Notes: generated by a model not told the origin, from the sequence alone. 64,000 nt of DNA from Microbacterium sp. LWH11-1.2 (GCF_038397745.1 NZ_CP151636.1:1674001-1738000), one strand, 5' to 3'. Counted from the first letter of the stretch, positions 36,563-46,733 are shown. Numbers and translations: made by a program.

Positions 36563-37119
36563 CGCGCCCATCCGTTCTCGTCCAGGAGCACCTCGACCTC
36601 GACCGGGAGATCGTCGAGCACGATCGGAAGCTCGATGAGACCGTCGAGCAGCACCTCGTTCGGCGATCCGTTCGGCACGCCCAGCCGGAGAGTGGCAGTG
36701 CCGACCAGGGCGTCGGCGGGGAGCTCGAACGCGAGGCTTCCGGCGCGCGCGACGCCGGTGACGAGCCGCTGCTTGGCGAAAGTCGTTCCGCGGTCGGTGG
36801 CGCTGAAGGTGCGATCGCCGACGACCAGCTCGGCGAGACCGAGGATGGCGGCCTCCTGGGTGACGACCGAGGCGGCCTCCAGATCGACCACGACCCAGGT
36901 GCCCTCGGCAGACCAGCCGTCGGCATCCGTCACGCGGCTGGCGACGTGCACATCGGTGACCGTGACCTCGAGGTTGCGCACAGAGGCCGGCTCGTCGAGC
37001 GCGGCGACGGTCGGGAACGCCGCGGTCGAGGCGTCGTCGGGCAGCGTCGCCTTGGACACGCCCCACGCCCCGGCGAGCAGCACGAGCGTGAGAGCCCACA
37101 CCAGGATCCTCTGCTTCAC
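36559..37119 (-). CDS. Secreted/anchored DUF4352-like protein (operon gene 2)
   Basis: A 186-residue protein with an N-terminal hydrophobic segment (ILVWALTLVLLAGAWGVS) and a beta-rich remainder (LEVTVTDVHVASRV, GTWVVVDLEAASV), resembling telokin-like DUF4352 domains. Resemblance is by pattern, not search. ATG 37119 overlaps the stop of the upstream gene. Confidence 0.65.
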   Translation of the reverse strand: MKQRILVWALTLVLLAGAWGVSKATLPDDASTAAFPTVAALDEPASVRNLEVTVTDVHVASRVTDADGWSAEGTWVVVDLEAASVVTQEAAILGLAELVVGDRTFSATDRGTTFAKQRLVTGVARAGSLAFELPADALVGTATLRLGVPNGSPNEVLLDGLIELPIVLDDLPVEVEVLLDENGWAR

Positions 37120-37832
37120 GGCACGGGCTCCTCGTCGACCTCGGCCGGTACCTCGACGACCTCGGCGGTCACCGTGGCTCCGACGCGGGCGTCAGTCCAG
37201 TAGTCGCCCCGCATCACGCTCTTGCCGACGTAATGGGTCGAATCGGGGAGTGTGAGCTGGACTTCGTCGCCGTCGCGGTAGTCGTCGGGGCCGACGATCC
37301 AGGCCAGGAGGAGGCGGACGGGCACGTCGGGCTGCAGCATCGGACTGCCCGCTCCGTCATCGGCGCGCGAAACAGAGGGCTTCTCATCGATCCCCTCGAG
37401 GTGGATTCCGTTGACCACCGGCGACATCTTGTCACCGCTGTACGAGCTTCGAGGTGTGTCGAACGTGTTGACGACGTCGACCACGACCACGAGTACGCGC
37501 TCGTCTTTCTCCTCGTCCGGATAGAGGGCGGCGTTGCCAGGCTCCTCGCGCAGCTCGACGCCGACGATCGTCATCTCGAGGTCGGATCCCGCGAACGTCT
37601 CGCCGACTGCGACGGTGGGCGTCGGGTCGACCGCCGCGGCCTCCAGGCCGCCGAAGATCGCGGTGGCACCGAGCAGCACAGCGCCGGCACCGGTGATCAG
37701 CCACGAGGTCGGGATGAGATCGATGCTCCGCCGTGCCCATCCGAGCACCTTGGCACGCGCCCCCGCGTTCGCGGATGCGACGCCGCGGGCATCGGGCTGC
37801 GCTCCCGGCTCGCCCGGCGGTGTCGCGTTCAC
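37116..37832 (-). CDS. Membrane-anchored protein, DUF4352-like (operon gene 1)
   Basis: A 238-residue protein with a polar N-terminus, one span (SWLITGAGAVLLGATAIFGG) and an extracellular beta domain (GSDLEMTIVGVELREE, ERVLVVVVDVVNTFDTPR). The GTG at 37832 is 6 nt after TATGCT (37839-37844 on the minus strand), fitting a leaderless transcript that starts the operon. It overlaps the next gene by ATGA. Role unknown. Confidence 0.68.
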   Translation of the reverse strand: MNATPPGEPGAQPDARGVASANAGARAKVLGWARRSIDLIPTSWLITGAGAVLLGATAIFGGLEAAAVDPTPTVAVGETFAGSDLEMTIVGVELREEPGNAALYPDEEKDERVLVVVVDVVNTFDTPRSSYSGDKMSPVVNGIHLEGIDEKPSVSRADDGAGSPMLQPDVPVRLLLAWIVGPDDYRDGDEVQLTLPDSTHYVGKSVMRGDYWTDARVGATVTAEVVEVPAEVDEEPVP

Positions 37833-38040
37833 GGAAACAGCATAGAGCCGCGGGCGCGCTTGCGCGGTGGGGAGCGGTGCCCGGTGCACGGCATACGTAT
37901 TCCGCAAGAAATGGAATTCTTTTCTCGTAATGTGACCAGAAGGGCAGGGCGCTGCCGTCTCCTCTCAGTACTGTGAGCGGAACATACGGGCACGGTAGCC
38001 CGCAAGACCCCGTCGGAGCAGACGGGCGGAGGAGGAGCAA

Positions 38041-39576
38041 GTGGCAGTCATCGGCATCGTGCGGGAGCCTGCGGGCGAAGCACGGGTCTCGGCCACCCCG
38101 GCGACGATCGCGTCGCTGCGGAAGCTGGGCCACACGGTCAGCGTGGAGCGGGGAGCAGGCGCAGCAGCGTCCTACCCGGATTCGGAGTACGAGGCGGCCG
38201 GTGCGACGCTCGTCGACCGTGCAGGGGCATGGGGGAGCGAGATCGTCCTCGCGATCACCGCACCGGATGCCGCGGCGATCGCACTCCTCGCCGATGGGGC
38301 GACGCTCATCGCCCTGCTTTCGCCGGCACTCCGTCCTGACCTCGTCGAGTCGCTCGCCCAGCGGGGGATCACCGCGCTCGCCCTCGACGCGGTGCCGCGC
38401 ATCTCGCGCGCGCAGTCGATGGACGTGCTCAGCTCGATGGCGAACATCGCCGGCTACCGCGCTGTCGTCGAGGCCGCGCACGAGTTCGGACGCTTCTTCA
38501 CCGGGCAGGTCACCGCTGCCGGCAAGGTGCCGCCCGCCAAGGTCCTGGTCGCCGGAGCCGGTGTCGCCGGTCTCGCGGCGATCGGTGCCGCGTCGAGCCT
38601 GGGCGCGATCGTCCGCGCCACCGATCCGCGCCCCGAGGTCGCCGACCAGGTCACGTCGATCGGCGGCTCGTATCTGCCGGTCGACGTCGCGGTCGCGGCA
38701 TCCTCCGACGGCTATGCGAAGGCGACCAGCGAGGACTACAACCGGCGTGCGGCGGAGATCTACACCGAGCAGGCCGCCGACGTCGACATCATCATCACGA
38801 CCGCGCTGATCCCCGGTCGCGCGGCGCCGCGTCTGATCACGGCATCCGACGTCGCCCTGATGAAGCCGGGCAGCGTGATCGTCGACATGGCCGCGGGCCA
38901 GGGCGGAAACGTCGAGGGCTCGGTCGCCGGAGAGCGCACCGTGACCGACAACGGCGTCATCATCCTGGGGTACACCGACCTCGCCTCGCGCCTCGCCGCG
39001 CAGGCCTCGCAGCTGTACGGCACGAACCTCGCCAACCTCGTGGCGCTCCTGACGCCCGCGAAGGACGGGCAGCTGGTGATCGACTTCGACGACGTCGTGC
39101 AGCGCTCGGTCACCGTCGTCCGCGACGGAGCCGTGACCTGGCCGCCGCCTGCCGTGCAGGTCGCGGCCGCTCCCGCGAAGGCGGTCGAGGCGGCAGTCGA
39201 GATCGCGAAGCCGAAGACGATGTCGACCGGCCGCAAGGTCGCCCTCATCGTGCTCGGCATCGCCGCGCTGTTCGCCGTGAACGCGTTCGCGCCCGCTCCG
39301 CTGCCGCAGCACTTCACCGTGCTCGTGCTCTCGGTCGTGATCGGCTTCTACGTGATCGGCAAGGTGCACCACGCCCTGCACACGCCGCTCATGTCGGTGA
39401 CGAACGCCATCTCCGGCGTCATCGTGGTCGGCGCGATGCTGCAGGTCACCTCCTCGATCCCGGTCGTGCAGGTGCTCGCCGCGATCGCCGTGCTGCTCGC
39501 ATCCATCAACATCTTCGGAGGATTCGCGGTCACCCGCCGAATGCTCGCGATGTTCACGAAGGGCGGCCACAAGTGA
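38041..39576 (+). CDS. pntA: NAD(P) transhydrogenase alpha subunit
   Basis: The 511-residue product matches E. coli PntA (510 aa). An NAD-binding domain ([53 protein letters not shown]) is followed by about four membrane spans from residue 400. With PntB it uses the proton gradient to reduce NADP+ with NADH. The GTG at 38041 has a strong GGAGGAGGAG upstream. pntB overlaps its stop. Confidence 0.96.
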   Translation: MAVIGIVREPAGEARVSATPATIASLRKLGHTVSVERGAGAAASYPDSEYEAAGATLVDRAGAWGSEIVLAITAPDAAAIALLADGATLIALLSPALRPDLVESLAQRGITALALDAVPRISRAQSMDVLSSMANIAGYRAVVEAAHEFGRFFTGQVTAAGKVPPAKVLVAGAGVAGLAAIGAASSLGAIVRATDPRPEVADQVTSIGGSYLPVDVAVAASSDGYAKATSEDYNRRAAEIYTEQAADVDIIITTALIPGRAAPRLITASDVALMKPGSVIVDMAAGQGGNVEGSVAGERTVTDNGVIILGYTDLASRLAAQASQLYGTNLANLVALLTPAKDGQLVIDFDDVVQRSVTVVRDGAVTWPPPAVQVAAAPAKAVEAAVEIAKPKTMSTGRKVALIVLGIAALFAVNAFAPAPLPQHFTVLVLSVVIGFYVIGKVHHALHTPLMSVTNAISGVIVVGAMLQVTSSIPVVQVLAAIAVLLASINIFGGFAVTRRMLAMFTKGGHK

Positions 39577-40970
39577 CCGTCGACGCCCTCGCGGGAGCGG
39601 CCTACATCGTCGCCGCCCTGCTGTTCATCCTGAGTCTCGCGGGACTCAGTCGCCACGAGTCCGCCCGTTCCGGCGTGGTCTACGGCATCTCCGGCATGAC
39701 CATCGCGCTGCTCGCGACCGTCGCCCTCACCATGGCGGATGCCTGGACCACGGGCGCCTTCCTCGGGCTCGGCCTGCTCGTCGCCGCGGTCGCCGTCGGC
39801 GCGGCCATCGGCCTGTGGCGGGCGCGCTCGGTCGAGATGACCGGCATGCCCGAGCTCATCGCGCTGCTGCACAGCTTCGTCGGCCTCGCCGCCGTGCTCG
39901 TCGGCTGGAACGGCTATCTCGCCCACCCGAAGATCGCTCCGCAGCTCGAGGGCATCCACAACGCCGAGGTCTTCATCGGCATCTTCATCGGCGGCGTGAC
40001 GTTCACCGGATCGATCGTGGCCTACCTGAAGCTCTCGGCGAAGATGTCGTCGAAGCCGCTCATGCTGCCGGGCAAGAACGTGCTGAACGTCGGAGCGCTC
40101 GTCGCCTTCGTCGCGCTCACCGTCTGGTTCGTGAACGACCAGCAGCTCGCCCTCCTGATCGGCGTCACGGTGCTGGCGTTCGCACTCGGATGGCACCTGG
40201 TCGCCTCGATCGGCGGCGGCGACATGCCCGTCGTCGTCTCGATGCTCAACAGCTACTCCGGATGGGCGGCGGCCGCCGCGGGCTTCCTGCTGAACAACGA
40301 CCTGCTGATCGTGACGGGTGCGCTCGTCGGCTCGTCGGGTGCGTACCTCTCCTATGTGATGTGCAAGGCGATGAACCGCTCGTTCCTGTCGGTGATCGCC
40401 GGCGGATTCGGCATCGCCGCGCCGACGGCCACCGACGAGGAGTACGGCGAGCACCGCGAGATCACCGCCGAGAGCGCGGCCGAGATGCTCACCGAGGCGA
40501 AGTCGGTCGTGATCACCCCCGGCTACGGCATGGCCGTCGCGCAGGCGCAGTACCCGGTCGCCGACCTCGTGCGCCGACTGCGCGAGCGGGGCGTGGACGT
40601 GCGGTTCGGCATCCATCCGGTCGCCGGCCGTCTGCCGGGGCACATGAACGTGCTGCTGGCCGAGGCGAAGGTGCCGTACGACATCGTGCTCAGCATGGAC
40701 GAGATCAACGACGACCTGGCATCGACCTCGGTCGTGCTCGTGATCGGCGCCAACGACACGGTCAACCCGGCCGCGGCTGAGGACCCGTCGAGCCCGATCG
40801 CCGGGATGCCGGTGCTCAAGGTGTGGGAGGCCGAGAACGTCATCGTGTTCAAGCGGTCGATGGCCGCCGGATACGCGGGCGTGCAGAACCCGCTGTTCTT
40901 CCGCGACAACGCCTCGATGCTGTTCGGCGACGCGAAGCAGAAGGTGGAGGACATCATCGCGGCACTGTAG
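39573..40970 (+). CDS. pntB: NAD(P) transhydrogenase beta subunit
   Basis: A 465-residue protein (E. coli 462) with N-terminal membrane spans and the C-terminal NADP-binding domain ([54 protein letters not shown]). GTG 39573 overlaps the pntA stop by GTGA. The complex supplies NADPH for biosynthesis. Confidence 0.97.
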   Translation: MTVDALAGAAYIVAALLFILSLAGLSRHESARSGVVYGISGMTIALLATVALTMADAWTTGAFLGLGLLVAAVAVGAAIGLWRARSVEMTGMPELIALLHSFVGLAAVLVGWNGYLAHPKIAPQLEGIHNAEVFIGIFIGGVTFTGSIVAYLKLSAKMSSKPLMLPGKNVLNVGALVAFVALTVWFVNDQQLALLIGVTVLAFALGWHLVASIGGGDMPVVVSMLNSYSGWAAAAAGFLLNNDLLIVTGALVGSSGAYLSYVMCKAMNRSFLSVIAGGFGIAAPTATDEEYGEHREITAESAAEMLTEAKSVVITPGYGMAVAQAQYPVADLVRRLRERGVDVRFGIHPVAGRLPGHMNVLLAEAKVPYDIVLSMDEINDDLASTSVVLVIGANDTVNPAAAEDPSSPIAGMPVLKVWEAENVIVFKRSMAAGYAGVQNPLFFRDNASMLFGDAKQKVEDIIAAL

Positions 40971-40973
40971 CGG

Positions 40974-41062
40974 CGTGCGCCCGCGAAGGAGAAGTGCGCT
41001 TGGCGAGGACGGATCCCGCGGATTCAACCATGTGGAGCGCACTTCTCCTTGCCGGGCGCACG
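40974..41062. repeat. Palindromic element with 27-bp arms downstream of pntB
   Basis: Arms 40974-41000 and 41036-41062 are complementary at 25 of 27 positions (core AAGGAGAAGTGCGCT), around a 35-nt loop. It lies 4 bp after the pntB stop and could fold into a very stable terminator-like hairpin. No second copy was seen in this window. Confidence 0.8.
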
Positions 41063-41147
41063 TCGGTGGACGCGATTGCGAACAGGTGGCGGCGTCGACC
41101 GGGTGGCGTCCGCTGCTCGAGCGGCATCCAGACCTAATGTGGAGACC

Positions 41148-44100
41148 ATGGCAGAGTCGTCGTCATCCTCCGCGGATGCCGTGGCATCCGCTCCTCTCGC
41201 GGATCGTGCCGTCGAGCTCGCGCGCCGCTGGGTGACCGAGGCCGCGGCGGCCGAGGTCGACCCCGCGGCGGAGCGGCTCGCCGGCGTGCTGCAGGATGCG
41301 AACGGGCTCCCCTTCACCCTCGGTTTCGTCGACGGCGTGATGCGTCCGGAGAGCCTGGCCGCGGCCGCATCCCAGCTGCACCGGATCGCTCCGATCGTGC
41401 CCGAGTTCCTGCCGTGGTACCTGCGCTCCGCCGTGCGCCTCGGCGGGGGCATGGCGCAGGTGCTGCCGTCCCCGGTCGTGCCGATCGCCCGGCGGGTGCT
41501 CCGCGACATGGTGGGGCACCTCGTCGTCGACGCCCGCCCCGCGAAGCTCGGACCGGCGCTGGAGAAGATCCGCACGCCCTCGACGACCACCGGAACCGCC
41601 GCGCGCGTCAACCTCAACCTCCTCGGCGAGGCCGTGCTGGGCGAAGCCGAGGCGAAGCGTCGGCTCGATGGCATCCACGAGCTGATCCGCCGCCCCGACG
41701 TCGACTACGTCTCGGTGAAGGTGTCGGCGATCATCAGCCACATCTCGATGTGGGCGTTCGACGAGGTCGTCGACCTGGTGGTCGAGCGGCTGATGCCGCT
41801 CTATCTGACGGCGGCGGGCCCTTCGACAGGCTCAGGGACCCAAGAGGGGACGGGCTCAGGGACCCAGACCTTCATCAACCTCGACATGGAGGAGTATCGC
41901 GACCTCGATCTCACGATCGCGGTCTACACGCGCATCCTCGAGGACCCGCGACTGCAGCACCTCGAAGCGGGCATCGTGCTGCAGGCCTACCTGCCCGATG
42001 CCCTCCCCGCCCTGCAGGAGCTCACCGCGTGGGCGCAGGACCGGGTCGCGCACGGCGGAGCCCCGATCAAGGTGCGCCTCGTGAAGGGCGCGAACCTCGC
42101 GATGGAGAACGTCGAGGCGCGGCTGCACGGCTGGACCCCGGCGACCTACGACACGAAGCTCGACACAGACGCGAACTACCTCCGCTGTCTCGACTGGGCG
42201 CTGACCCCCGAGCGCACCGCCGCGGTGAAGCTGGGCATCGCCGGGCACAATCTCTTCGGCATCGCGTACGCCTGGCTGCTGGCCGGGGAACGCGGAGTCC
42301 GCCCTTCGACGAGCTCAGGGACCCAGGTTCCGGGTGCGGGGCAACCGCCGATCGCGTTCGAGATGCTGCTGGGGATGGCGCAGGGGCAGGTGCAGGCCGT
42401 CTCCCGCGAGGTCGGCGCCGTGCTCCTGTACGTGCCGGTCGTGGAGCCGGCCGAGTTCGACGTCGCCATCAGCTACCTGGTGCGCCGGCTCGAGGAGAAC
42501 GCGTCGGCCGACAACTTCCTCTCCGCAGCGTTCCGGCTCGACGAGGACGAGGCCCTGTTCGTGCGCGAGCAGGATCGCTTCCTCGACGCCCTCGACCGCT
42601 CCACCGACCCGACGCTGCGCATCGGTCCCCGTCGCACGCAGGACCGGCTCGCCCCCGTGCACGAGTCGGTGCGCCCGGCGCTCGCGGCCCCGACCCCCGA
42701 GGTCGACCTCACGAAGGCCGTGCTCGGCATCTCGCGCGGATCGGATGACGGCGACGGCGAGGCCTTCCTCGAGACCGCCGTCTACTCGGCGCGGGAAGCG
42801 CCGGAGGACGCCGGCGGCGCTCCCGGATTCTCGAACACCGCGGACAGCGATCCCTCGCTTCCGGCCAACCGCGACTGGGCGCGCTCCGTGCGCGACGGCA
42901 TCCGCGGTTCGACGGCCGGCCGCACCACGCTCGAGGCCGCGCTGATCGACGATCCCGCTGCCCTCGACGAGACCGTGCAGCGGGTGCGCGACGCGGCTCC
43001 CGCCTGGGGTTCCCGCCCGGCCGCCGAGCGTGCCGAAGTGCTGCTCCGCGCCGCCGCCGCCCTCGAGTCGCGTCGCGGCGAGCTGATCGAGGTCGCGGCG
43101 TCCGAGACGGGCAAGGTCTTCGCCGAGGCCGACGTCGAGGTCAGCGAGGCGGTCGACTTCGCCCGCTATTACGCGGCCAAGGCCCGCGAGCTCGATGCGA
43201 TCGCGGGAGCGACCTTCCTCCCCGCGAAGGTGACCGTGGTGACGCCGCCCTGGAACTTCCCCGTCGCGATCCCGGCGGGCGGCGTGCTCGCGGCGCTCGC
43301 CGCAGGTTCGGGCGTGGTGTTCAAGCCCGCCCCGCAGGCGCGCCGCTCGGCGGCCGTGGTCGCGGAGTCCCTCTGGCAGGCCGGTGTCCCGCGCGACGTG
43401 CTCGCTCTCGTCGACATCGAGGAGGGCGACCTCGGTCGCGCGCTCATCGGTCACGACGCGGTCGATCGCGTGATCCTCACCGGCGCCTGGGACACGGCGG
43501 CGCTGTTCCGCTCCTGGCGACCCGATCTGCCTCTGCTCGCCGAGACGAGCGGCAAGAACGCGATGATCGTCATGCCGTCCGCCGACCTCGATCTCGCCGT
43601 CGCCGACCTCGTCAAGAGCGCCTTCGGTCACGCCGGTCAGAAGTGCTCGGCGGCCTCGCTGGCGATCCTGGTCGGACCGGTCGGACGCTCTCCGCGCTTC
43701 GCCCGGCAGCTGGCGGATGCCGTCCGCTCCCTGCACGTCGGCTGGCCCACGGATCCGCTCGCCGAGGTCGGTCCGGTGATCGAGAAGCCGCAGGGCAAGC
43801 TCGCCTGGGCGCTGACCGAGCTGGATGGCGACGAGCAGTGGCTCATCCGGCCGGAGCTCGCGGCGGACGACGACGGCAGCGGACGGCTCTGGCGCCCCGG
43901 CATCCGGGTCGGCGTGCAGGCCGGATCGCGCTTCCACACCGAGGAGTTCTTCGGTCCCGTGCTCGGCGTGATGCACGCTCCCACGCTCGAGCGGGCGATC
44001 GAGCTGCAGAACGCGGTCGCCTACGGCCTCACGGCCGGCCTGCACACCCAGGACCCCGACGATCTCGCGCAGTGGCTCGACCGCGTGCAGGCGGGGAACC

Positions 44101-44915
44101 TCTACGTCAACCGGGGCATCACCGGTGCCATCGTGCAGCGGCAGCCGTTCGGCGGCTGGAAGCGCTCATCGGTCGGACCCGGCGCCAAGGCCGGCGGGCC
44201 GAACTACCTGATCGGACTCGGGTCGTGGCGCTCGCACCCCGGCGGGCCGGCATCCAGCACCCTGCACCTTCGCGGTCTCGACTCCCGGATCACCGCCCTC
44301 ATCGAATCGGCGCAGCCGTCGCTCGCCTACGAGCCGTTCGAGTGGCTGCGACGCTCCGCCCTGTCGGACGCGCTGGCCTGGGATCGCGAGTTCGGGCAGG
44401 TGCGCGACGTCTCCCGACTCGGTGTCGAGCGCAACCTCTTCCGCTACCGGCCGGTGCCCGTCGAGATCCGCGCGACGGACGACGCGGCCCTGCAGGATCT
44501 GCTGCGCGTCGTGATCGCCGGTGTGCGCGCCGGTGCCCGTTTCGTGCTCTCCAGCCCGACCGGCCTGCCGGCCGAGGTGCGCCGGGCGCTGGGGGATCTG
44601 GACGCCGTCGTCTTCCTCGAGACCGAGGCGGAGTGGATCGAGCGGATGCTGCGCCACGACGAGCCCGCAGAGGGCGATCGTCGTCCTGCGCCGAGCCGGA
44701 ACCGCGTGCGTCTGGTCGGCGGACGTGACACGGTCGCCGCTGCCCATGCGTCGCTGGCCGTGGCGTCGAGCGGTGATCCCGACCTCGCGGTGTACGACGG
44801 CGAGGTGACGGCGGCCGCGCGCATCGAGCTGCTGCCCTTCGTGCACGAGCAGTCCATCAGCATCACCGCGCATCGCTACGGGAACGTCGATCGCCGCTTC
44901 AGCGAGGTCATCTGA
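41148..44915 (+). CDS. putA: Bifunctional proline dehydrogenase/glutamate semialdehyde dehydrogenase
   Basis: The 1255-residue product has an N-terminal proline dehydrogenase barrel (VSVKVSAI, FINLDMEEYRDLDLT, VRLVKGANLAMENVE, GIAGHNLFGIAYAW, YLVRRLEEN). A P5C dehydrogenase follows (VTPPWNFPVAIPAGG, ETSGKNAMIVMP, catalytic Cys near 833 in FGHAGQKCSAAS), then a C-terminal part of about 200 residues. It oxidises proline to glutamate. Two in-frame genomic repeat insertions lie in the PRODH half (about residues 224-240 and 385-393). ATG 41148 has TAATGT (41135-41140) 7 nt upstream and also GGAG. No DNA-binding domain is seen. Confidence 0.95.
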   Translation: MAESSSSSADAVASAPLADRAVELARRWVTEAAAAEVDPAAERLAGVLQDANGLPFTLGFVDGVMRPESLAAAASQLHRIAPIVPEFLPWYLRSAVRLGGGMAQVLPSPVVPIARRVLRDMVGHLVVDARPAKLGPALEKIRTPSTTTGTAARVNLNLLGEAVLGEAEAKRRLDGIHELIRRPDVDYVSVKVSAIISHISMWAFDEVVDLVVERLMPLYLTAAGPSTGSGTQEGTGSGTQTFINLDMEEYRDLDLTIAVYTRILEDPRLQHLEAGIVLQAYLPDALPALQELTAWAQDRVAHGGAPIKVRLVKGANLAMENVEARLHGWTPATYDTKLDTDANYLRCLDWALTPERTAAVKLGIAGHNLFGIAYAWLLAGERGVRPSTSSGTQVPGAGQPPIAFEMLLGMAQGQVQAVSREVGAVLLYVPVVEPAEFDVAISYLVRRLEENASADNFLSAAFRLDEDEALFVREQDRFLDALDRSTDPTLRIGPRRTQDRLAPVHESVRPALAAPTPEVDLTKAVLGISRGSDDGDGEAFLETAVYSAREAPEDAGGAPGFSNTADSDPSLPANRDWARSVRDGIRGSTAGRTTLEAALIDDPAALDETVQRVRDAAPAWGSRPAAERAEVLLRAAAALESRRGELIEVAASETGKVFAEADVEVSEAVDFARYYAAKARELDAIAGATFLPAKVTVVTPPWNFPVAIPAGGVLAALAAGSGVVFKPAPQARRSAAVVAESLWQAGVPRDVLALVDIEEGDLGRALIGHDAVDRVILTGAWDTAALFRSWRPDLPLLAETSGKNAMIVMPSADLDLAVADLVKSAFGHAGQKCSAASLAILVGPVGRSPRFARQLADAVRSLHVGWPTDPLAEVGPVIEKPQGKLAWALTELDGDEQWLIRPELAADDDGSGRLWRPGIRVGVQAGSRFHTEEFFGPVLGVMHAPTLERAIELQNAVAYGLTAGLHTQDPDDLAQWLDRVQAGNLYVNRGITGAIVQRQPFGGWKRSSVGPGAKAGGPNYLIGLGSWRSHPGGPASSTLHLRGLDSRITALIESAQPSLAYEPFEWLRRSALSDALAWDREFGQVRDVSRLGVERNLFRYRPVPVEIRATDDAALQDLLRVVIAGVRAGARFVLSSPTGLPAEVRRALGDLDAVVFLETEAEWIERMLRHDEPAEGDRRPAPSRNRVRLVGGRDTVAAAHASLAVASSGDPDLAVYDGEVTAAARIELLPFVHEQSISITAHRYGNVDRRFSEVI
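41819..41867 (+). repeat. Interspersed repeat (1.5 copies) inside putA
   Basis: One full and one partial copy are translated in frame as GPSTGSGTQEGTGSGTQ directly before the conserved FINLDMEEYRDL strand. Confidence 0.9.
42302..42326 (+). repeat. Second interspersed repeat inside putA
   Basis: The copy with CTTCGACGAGCTCAGGGACC is read as RPSTSSGTQ in frame, between GIAYAWLLAGERG and QPPIAFEMLLGMAQGQ. Confidence 0.9.
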
Positions 44916-44930
44916 GCGGATCGGCGCGTC

Positions 44931-45797
44931 TCAGCGTCCGCTCGTGGTCACGCTGGCGAGAAGCGAGCGGATCAGCGGGTCCGTGGCACCGCGCCAGTAG
45001 ACCGAGATGTCGCGGCGCACGGGTTCCCGCAGCGCGTGCGCCGCGACCTGCGGAGGCACGATGTTTCGTGGCACCAGGGTATGGCCGAGCCCGTGCAGGG
45101 CGTACTCGACCGCGGCCCGGGCCTGCTCGGTGCGCAGGGCGGCACGCGGGATGAACCCGGCACGCGCGCAGGCCGCGTCGAGCAGTTCTCCCAATCCGTT
45201 GTCCGGGGTGAAGTGCACCCAGTCGTCGTCCCGCAGATCGGCGAGGTCGAGCGGGCCGTCGGGAGTCCGTCGATCGGCGCCGGAGAGCACCACGACGAAC
45301 TCCTCCTCGACCAGGCGGCTCCGACCGCCCGTCCAGCCCTCGGGGACCGGGCCGATCGCGAGATCGAACGCCCCGGCGAGGAGGCCGGCTACCAGCTCCT
45401 CCTGATGACGGAACTCGTGGAGCTCGGCCTGTACGCGCGGATGCTGCGATCGCCAGTCCGCGAGGATCGCCGGGAGGATGCCCAGGCTGAGGGAGTACAG
45501 GGTGCCGACCCGCAGCTCTCCGACCGCGCCGCTGGTCACGGTGCGCGCCGTCCGGACGAGGTCATCGTGGGCGGCGACCACCGCCCGCGCCGTGTCGAGC
45601 AGGGTGCGCCCGGCGGTGGTCGGACGCGTGGACCGAGGGAGGCGCTCGACCAGGGCGACGCCGAGGGCCTGTTCGAGCGCGACGAGCTGGCGGGACAGCG
45701 TCGGCTGACTGACGAAGAGACGCGCAGCGGCGCGCGTGATCGAGCCTTCGTCGCACACGGCGATGAAGGCGCGGAGCTGCCGCTCGGTCACATCCAT
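44931..45797 (-). CDS. LysR-family transcriptional regulator
   Basis: A 288-residue regulator with the winged helix QLRAFIAVCDEGSITRAAAR then LFVSQPTLSRQLVALE, and an effector domain with LRVGTLYSLSLGILPAIL. It is divergent from the heme-binding-like gene (118 bp between starts) and probably controls that pair. Confidence 0.9.
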   Translation of the reverse strand: MDVTERQLRAFIAVCDEGSITRAAARLFVSQPTLSRQLVALEQALGVALVERLPRSTRPTTAGRTLLDTARAVVAAHDDLVRTARTVTSGAVGELRVGTLYSLSLGILPAILADWRSQHPRVQAELHEFRHQEELVAGLLAGAFDLAIGPVPEGWTGGRSRLVEEEFVVVLSGADRRTPDGPLDLADLRDDDWVHFTPDNGLGELLDAACARAGFIPRAALRTEQARAAVEYALHGLGHTLVPRNIVPPQVAAHALREPVRRDISVYWRGATDPLIRSLLASVTTSGR

Positions 45798-45914
45798 GTC
45801 TTGAGTGTATGGATATCAGCGCTTTCTTGCATCGCATGCGGGGTATGGGGATCGAGGGCGGTGTGTTCCATCCCTCAGACGCCGCACCGGGCGTCCGGAC
45901 AGACAGGAAGAACC

Positions 45915-46334
45915 ATGACCGCTCTCACCATCGAAACCGCGTCCCGCGCCGCCGCCGCCGCCCAGGACGCGGCTCGGCAGCACGGCGTCGCCGTCGTCAT
46001 CACCATCGTCGATGCCGGGGTGCAGCCCGTGCTGGTCGTCCGACAGGACGGGGCGCCGATCGCGGCGATCGACGCGAGCCTGAGCAAGGCCCGCACGACG
46101 CTGTACTTCGGCGGCACCGCGACGGCCGACCTCGCCGGCGCGACCGCTCCCGGGGGACCGCTGTTCGGGTTCGAGCACGCCGTCGCCGCGCCGCTCGCCT
46201 TCCTCGGAGGAGCAGTACCCGTCCGAGACGCACAGGGAGAGATCATCGGCGCCGTCGGCGTCGGCGGCGGCACGGCCGAGCAGGACCACGCGATCGCTGT
46301 CACAGCGGCAGCGGCCATCGGAGCGTCGGCGTGA
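45915..46334 (+). CDS. GlcG/HbpS-family (heme-degrading/binding-like) protein
   Basis: A 139-residue protein matching the HbpS/GlcG pattern: ASRAAAAAQDAARQHGVAVVITIVDAGVQPVLVVRQDG, SLSKARTTLYFGG and GGAVPVRDAQGEIIGAVGVGGGTAEQD. The family includes heme-binding HbpS and proteins of unknown role beside glycolate or diol genes. ATG 45915 follows AGGAAG. The ABM-family gene overlaps its stop. Confidence 0.85.
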   Translation: MTALTIETASRAAAAAQDAARQHGVAVVITIVDAGVQPVLVVRQDGAPIAAIDASLSKARTTLYFGGTATADLAGATAPGGPLFGFEHAVAAPLAFLGGAVPVRDAQGEIIGAVGVGGGTAEQDHAIAVTAAAAIGASA

Positions 46335-46639
46335 GCTCGGCGGGCGAGGTCGTCGTCTCGCTGGCGACGCTGGTCGCGCGCGAGGGGCGGCGTGACGACC
46401 TGCGGCGCGCGCTGCTGCCGCTCATCGAGCCGACCAGGGCAGAGCCGGGAAACCTCGACTACGTCCTGTTCGAGAAGACCGAGGCGCCGGGCACGTTCGT
46501 CATGCGCGAGGCGTTCGCGTCGATGGGCGCTCTCGGCGAGCACCAGCAGACCGCCCACTACGTGGCTTTCGCGGCACAGGCCGACGACCTGCTCGCCGAG
46601 CCGCTCGCGCTGACGTTCCTCACGCAGGTCTCGGACTGA
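46331..46639 (+). CDS. Putative quinol/antibiotic-biosynthesis monooxygenase (ABM)
   Basis: A 102-residue ABM-family protein (LATLVAREGRRDDLRRALLP, EPGNLDYVLFEKTEAPGTFV, HQQTAHYVAFA). GTG 46331 overlaps the HbpS-like stop by GTGA. Pairing with a heme-binding-like protein raises the chance that the two act on the same quinone or heme substrate, but this is inference. Confidence 0.82.
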   Translation: MSSAGEVVVSLATLVAREGRRDDLRRALLPLIEPTRAEPGNLDYVLFEKTEAPGTFVMREAFASMGALGEHQQTAHYVAFAAQADDLLAEPLALTFLTQVSD

Positions 46640-46660
46640 GGCCTCGGCGACCGGAGCCGA

Positions 46661-46722
46661 TGTAAAAGATTCTTGACACGAGGGAGCGCTGAGGCGTACT
46701 CTCGTGTCAAGAATCTTTTACA
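46661..46722 (+). promoter_or_regulatory. Promoter framed by a perfect 22-bp inverted repeat
   Basis: Arms 46661-46682 and 46701-46722 are perfectly complementary. The left arm contains the -35 TTGACA (46673-46678); the -10 TACTCT (46697-46702) is 18 bp later and runs into the right arm, which also covers the start point. A dimeric repressor on both arms would block the promoter; the HTH protein encoded at 47168 is the likely binder. The arms are A+T-rich (AAAAGATTC) against the GC-rich background. Confidence 0.8.
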
Positions 46723-46733
46723 TGGGAGGCATC

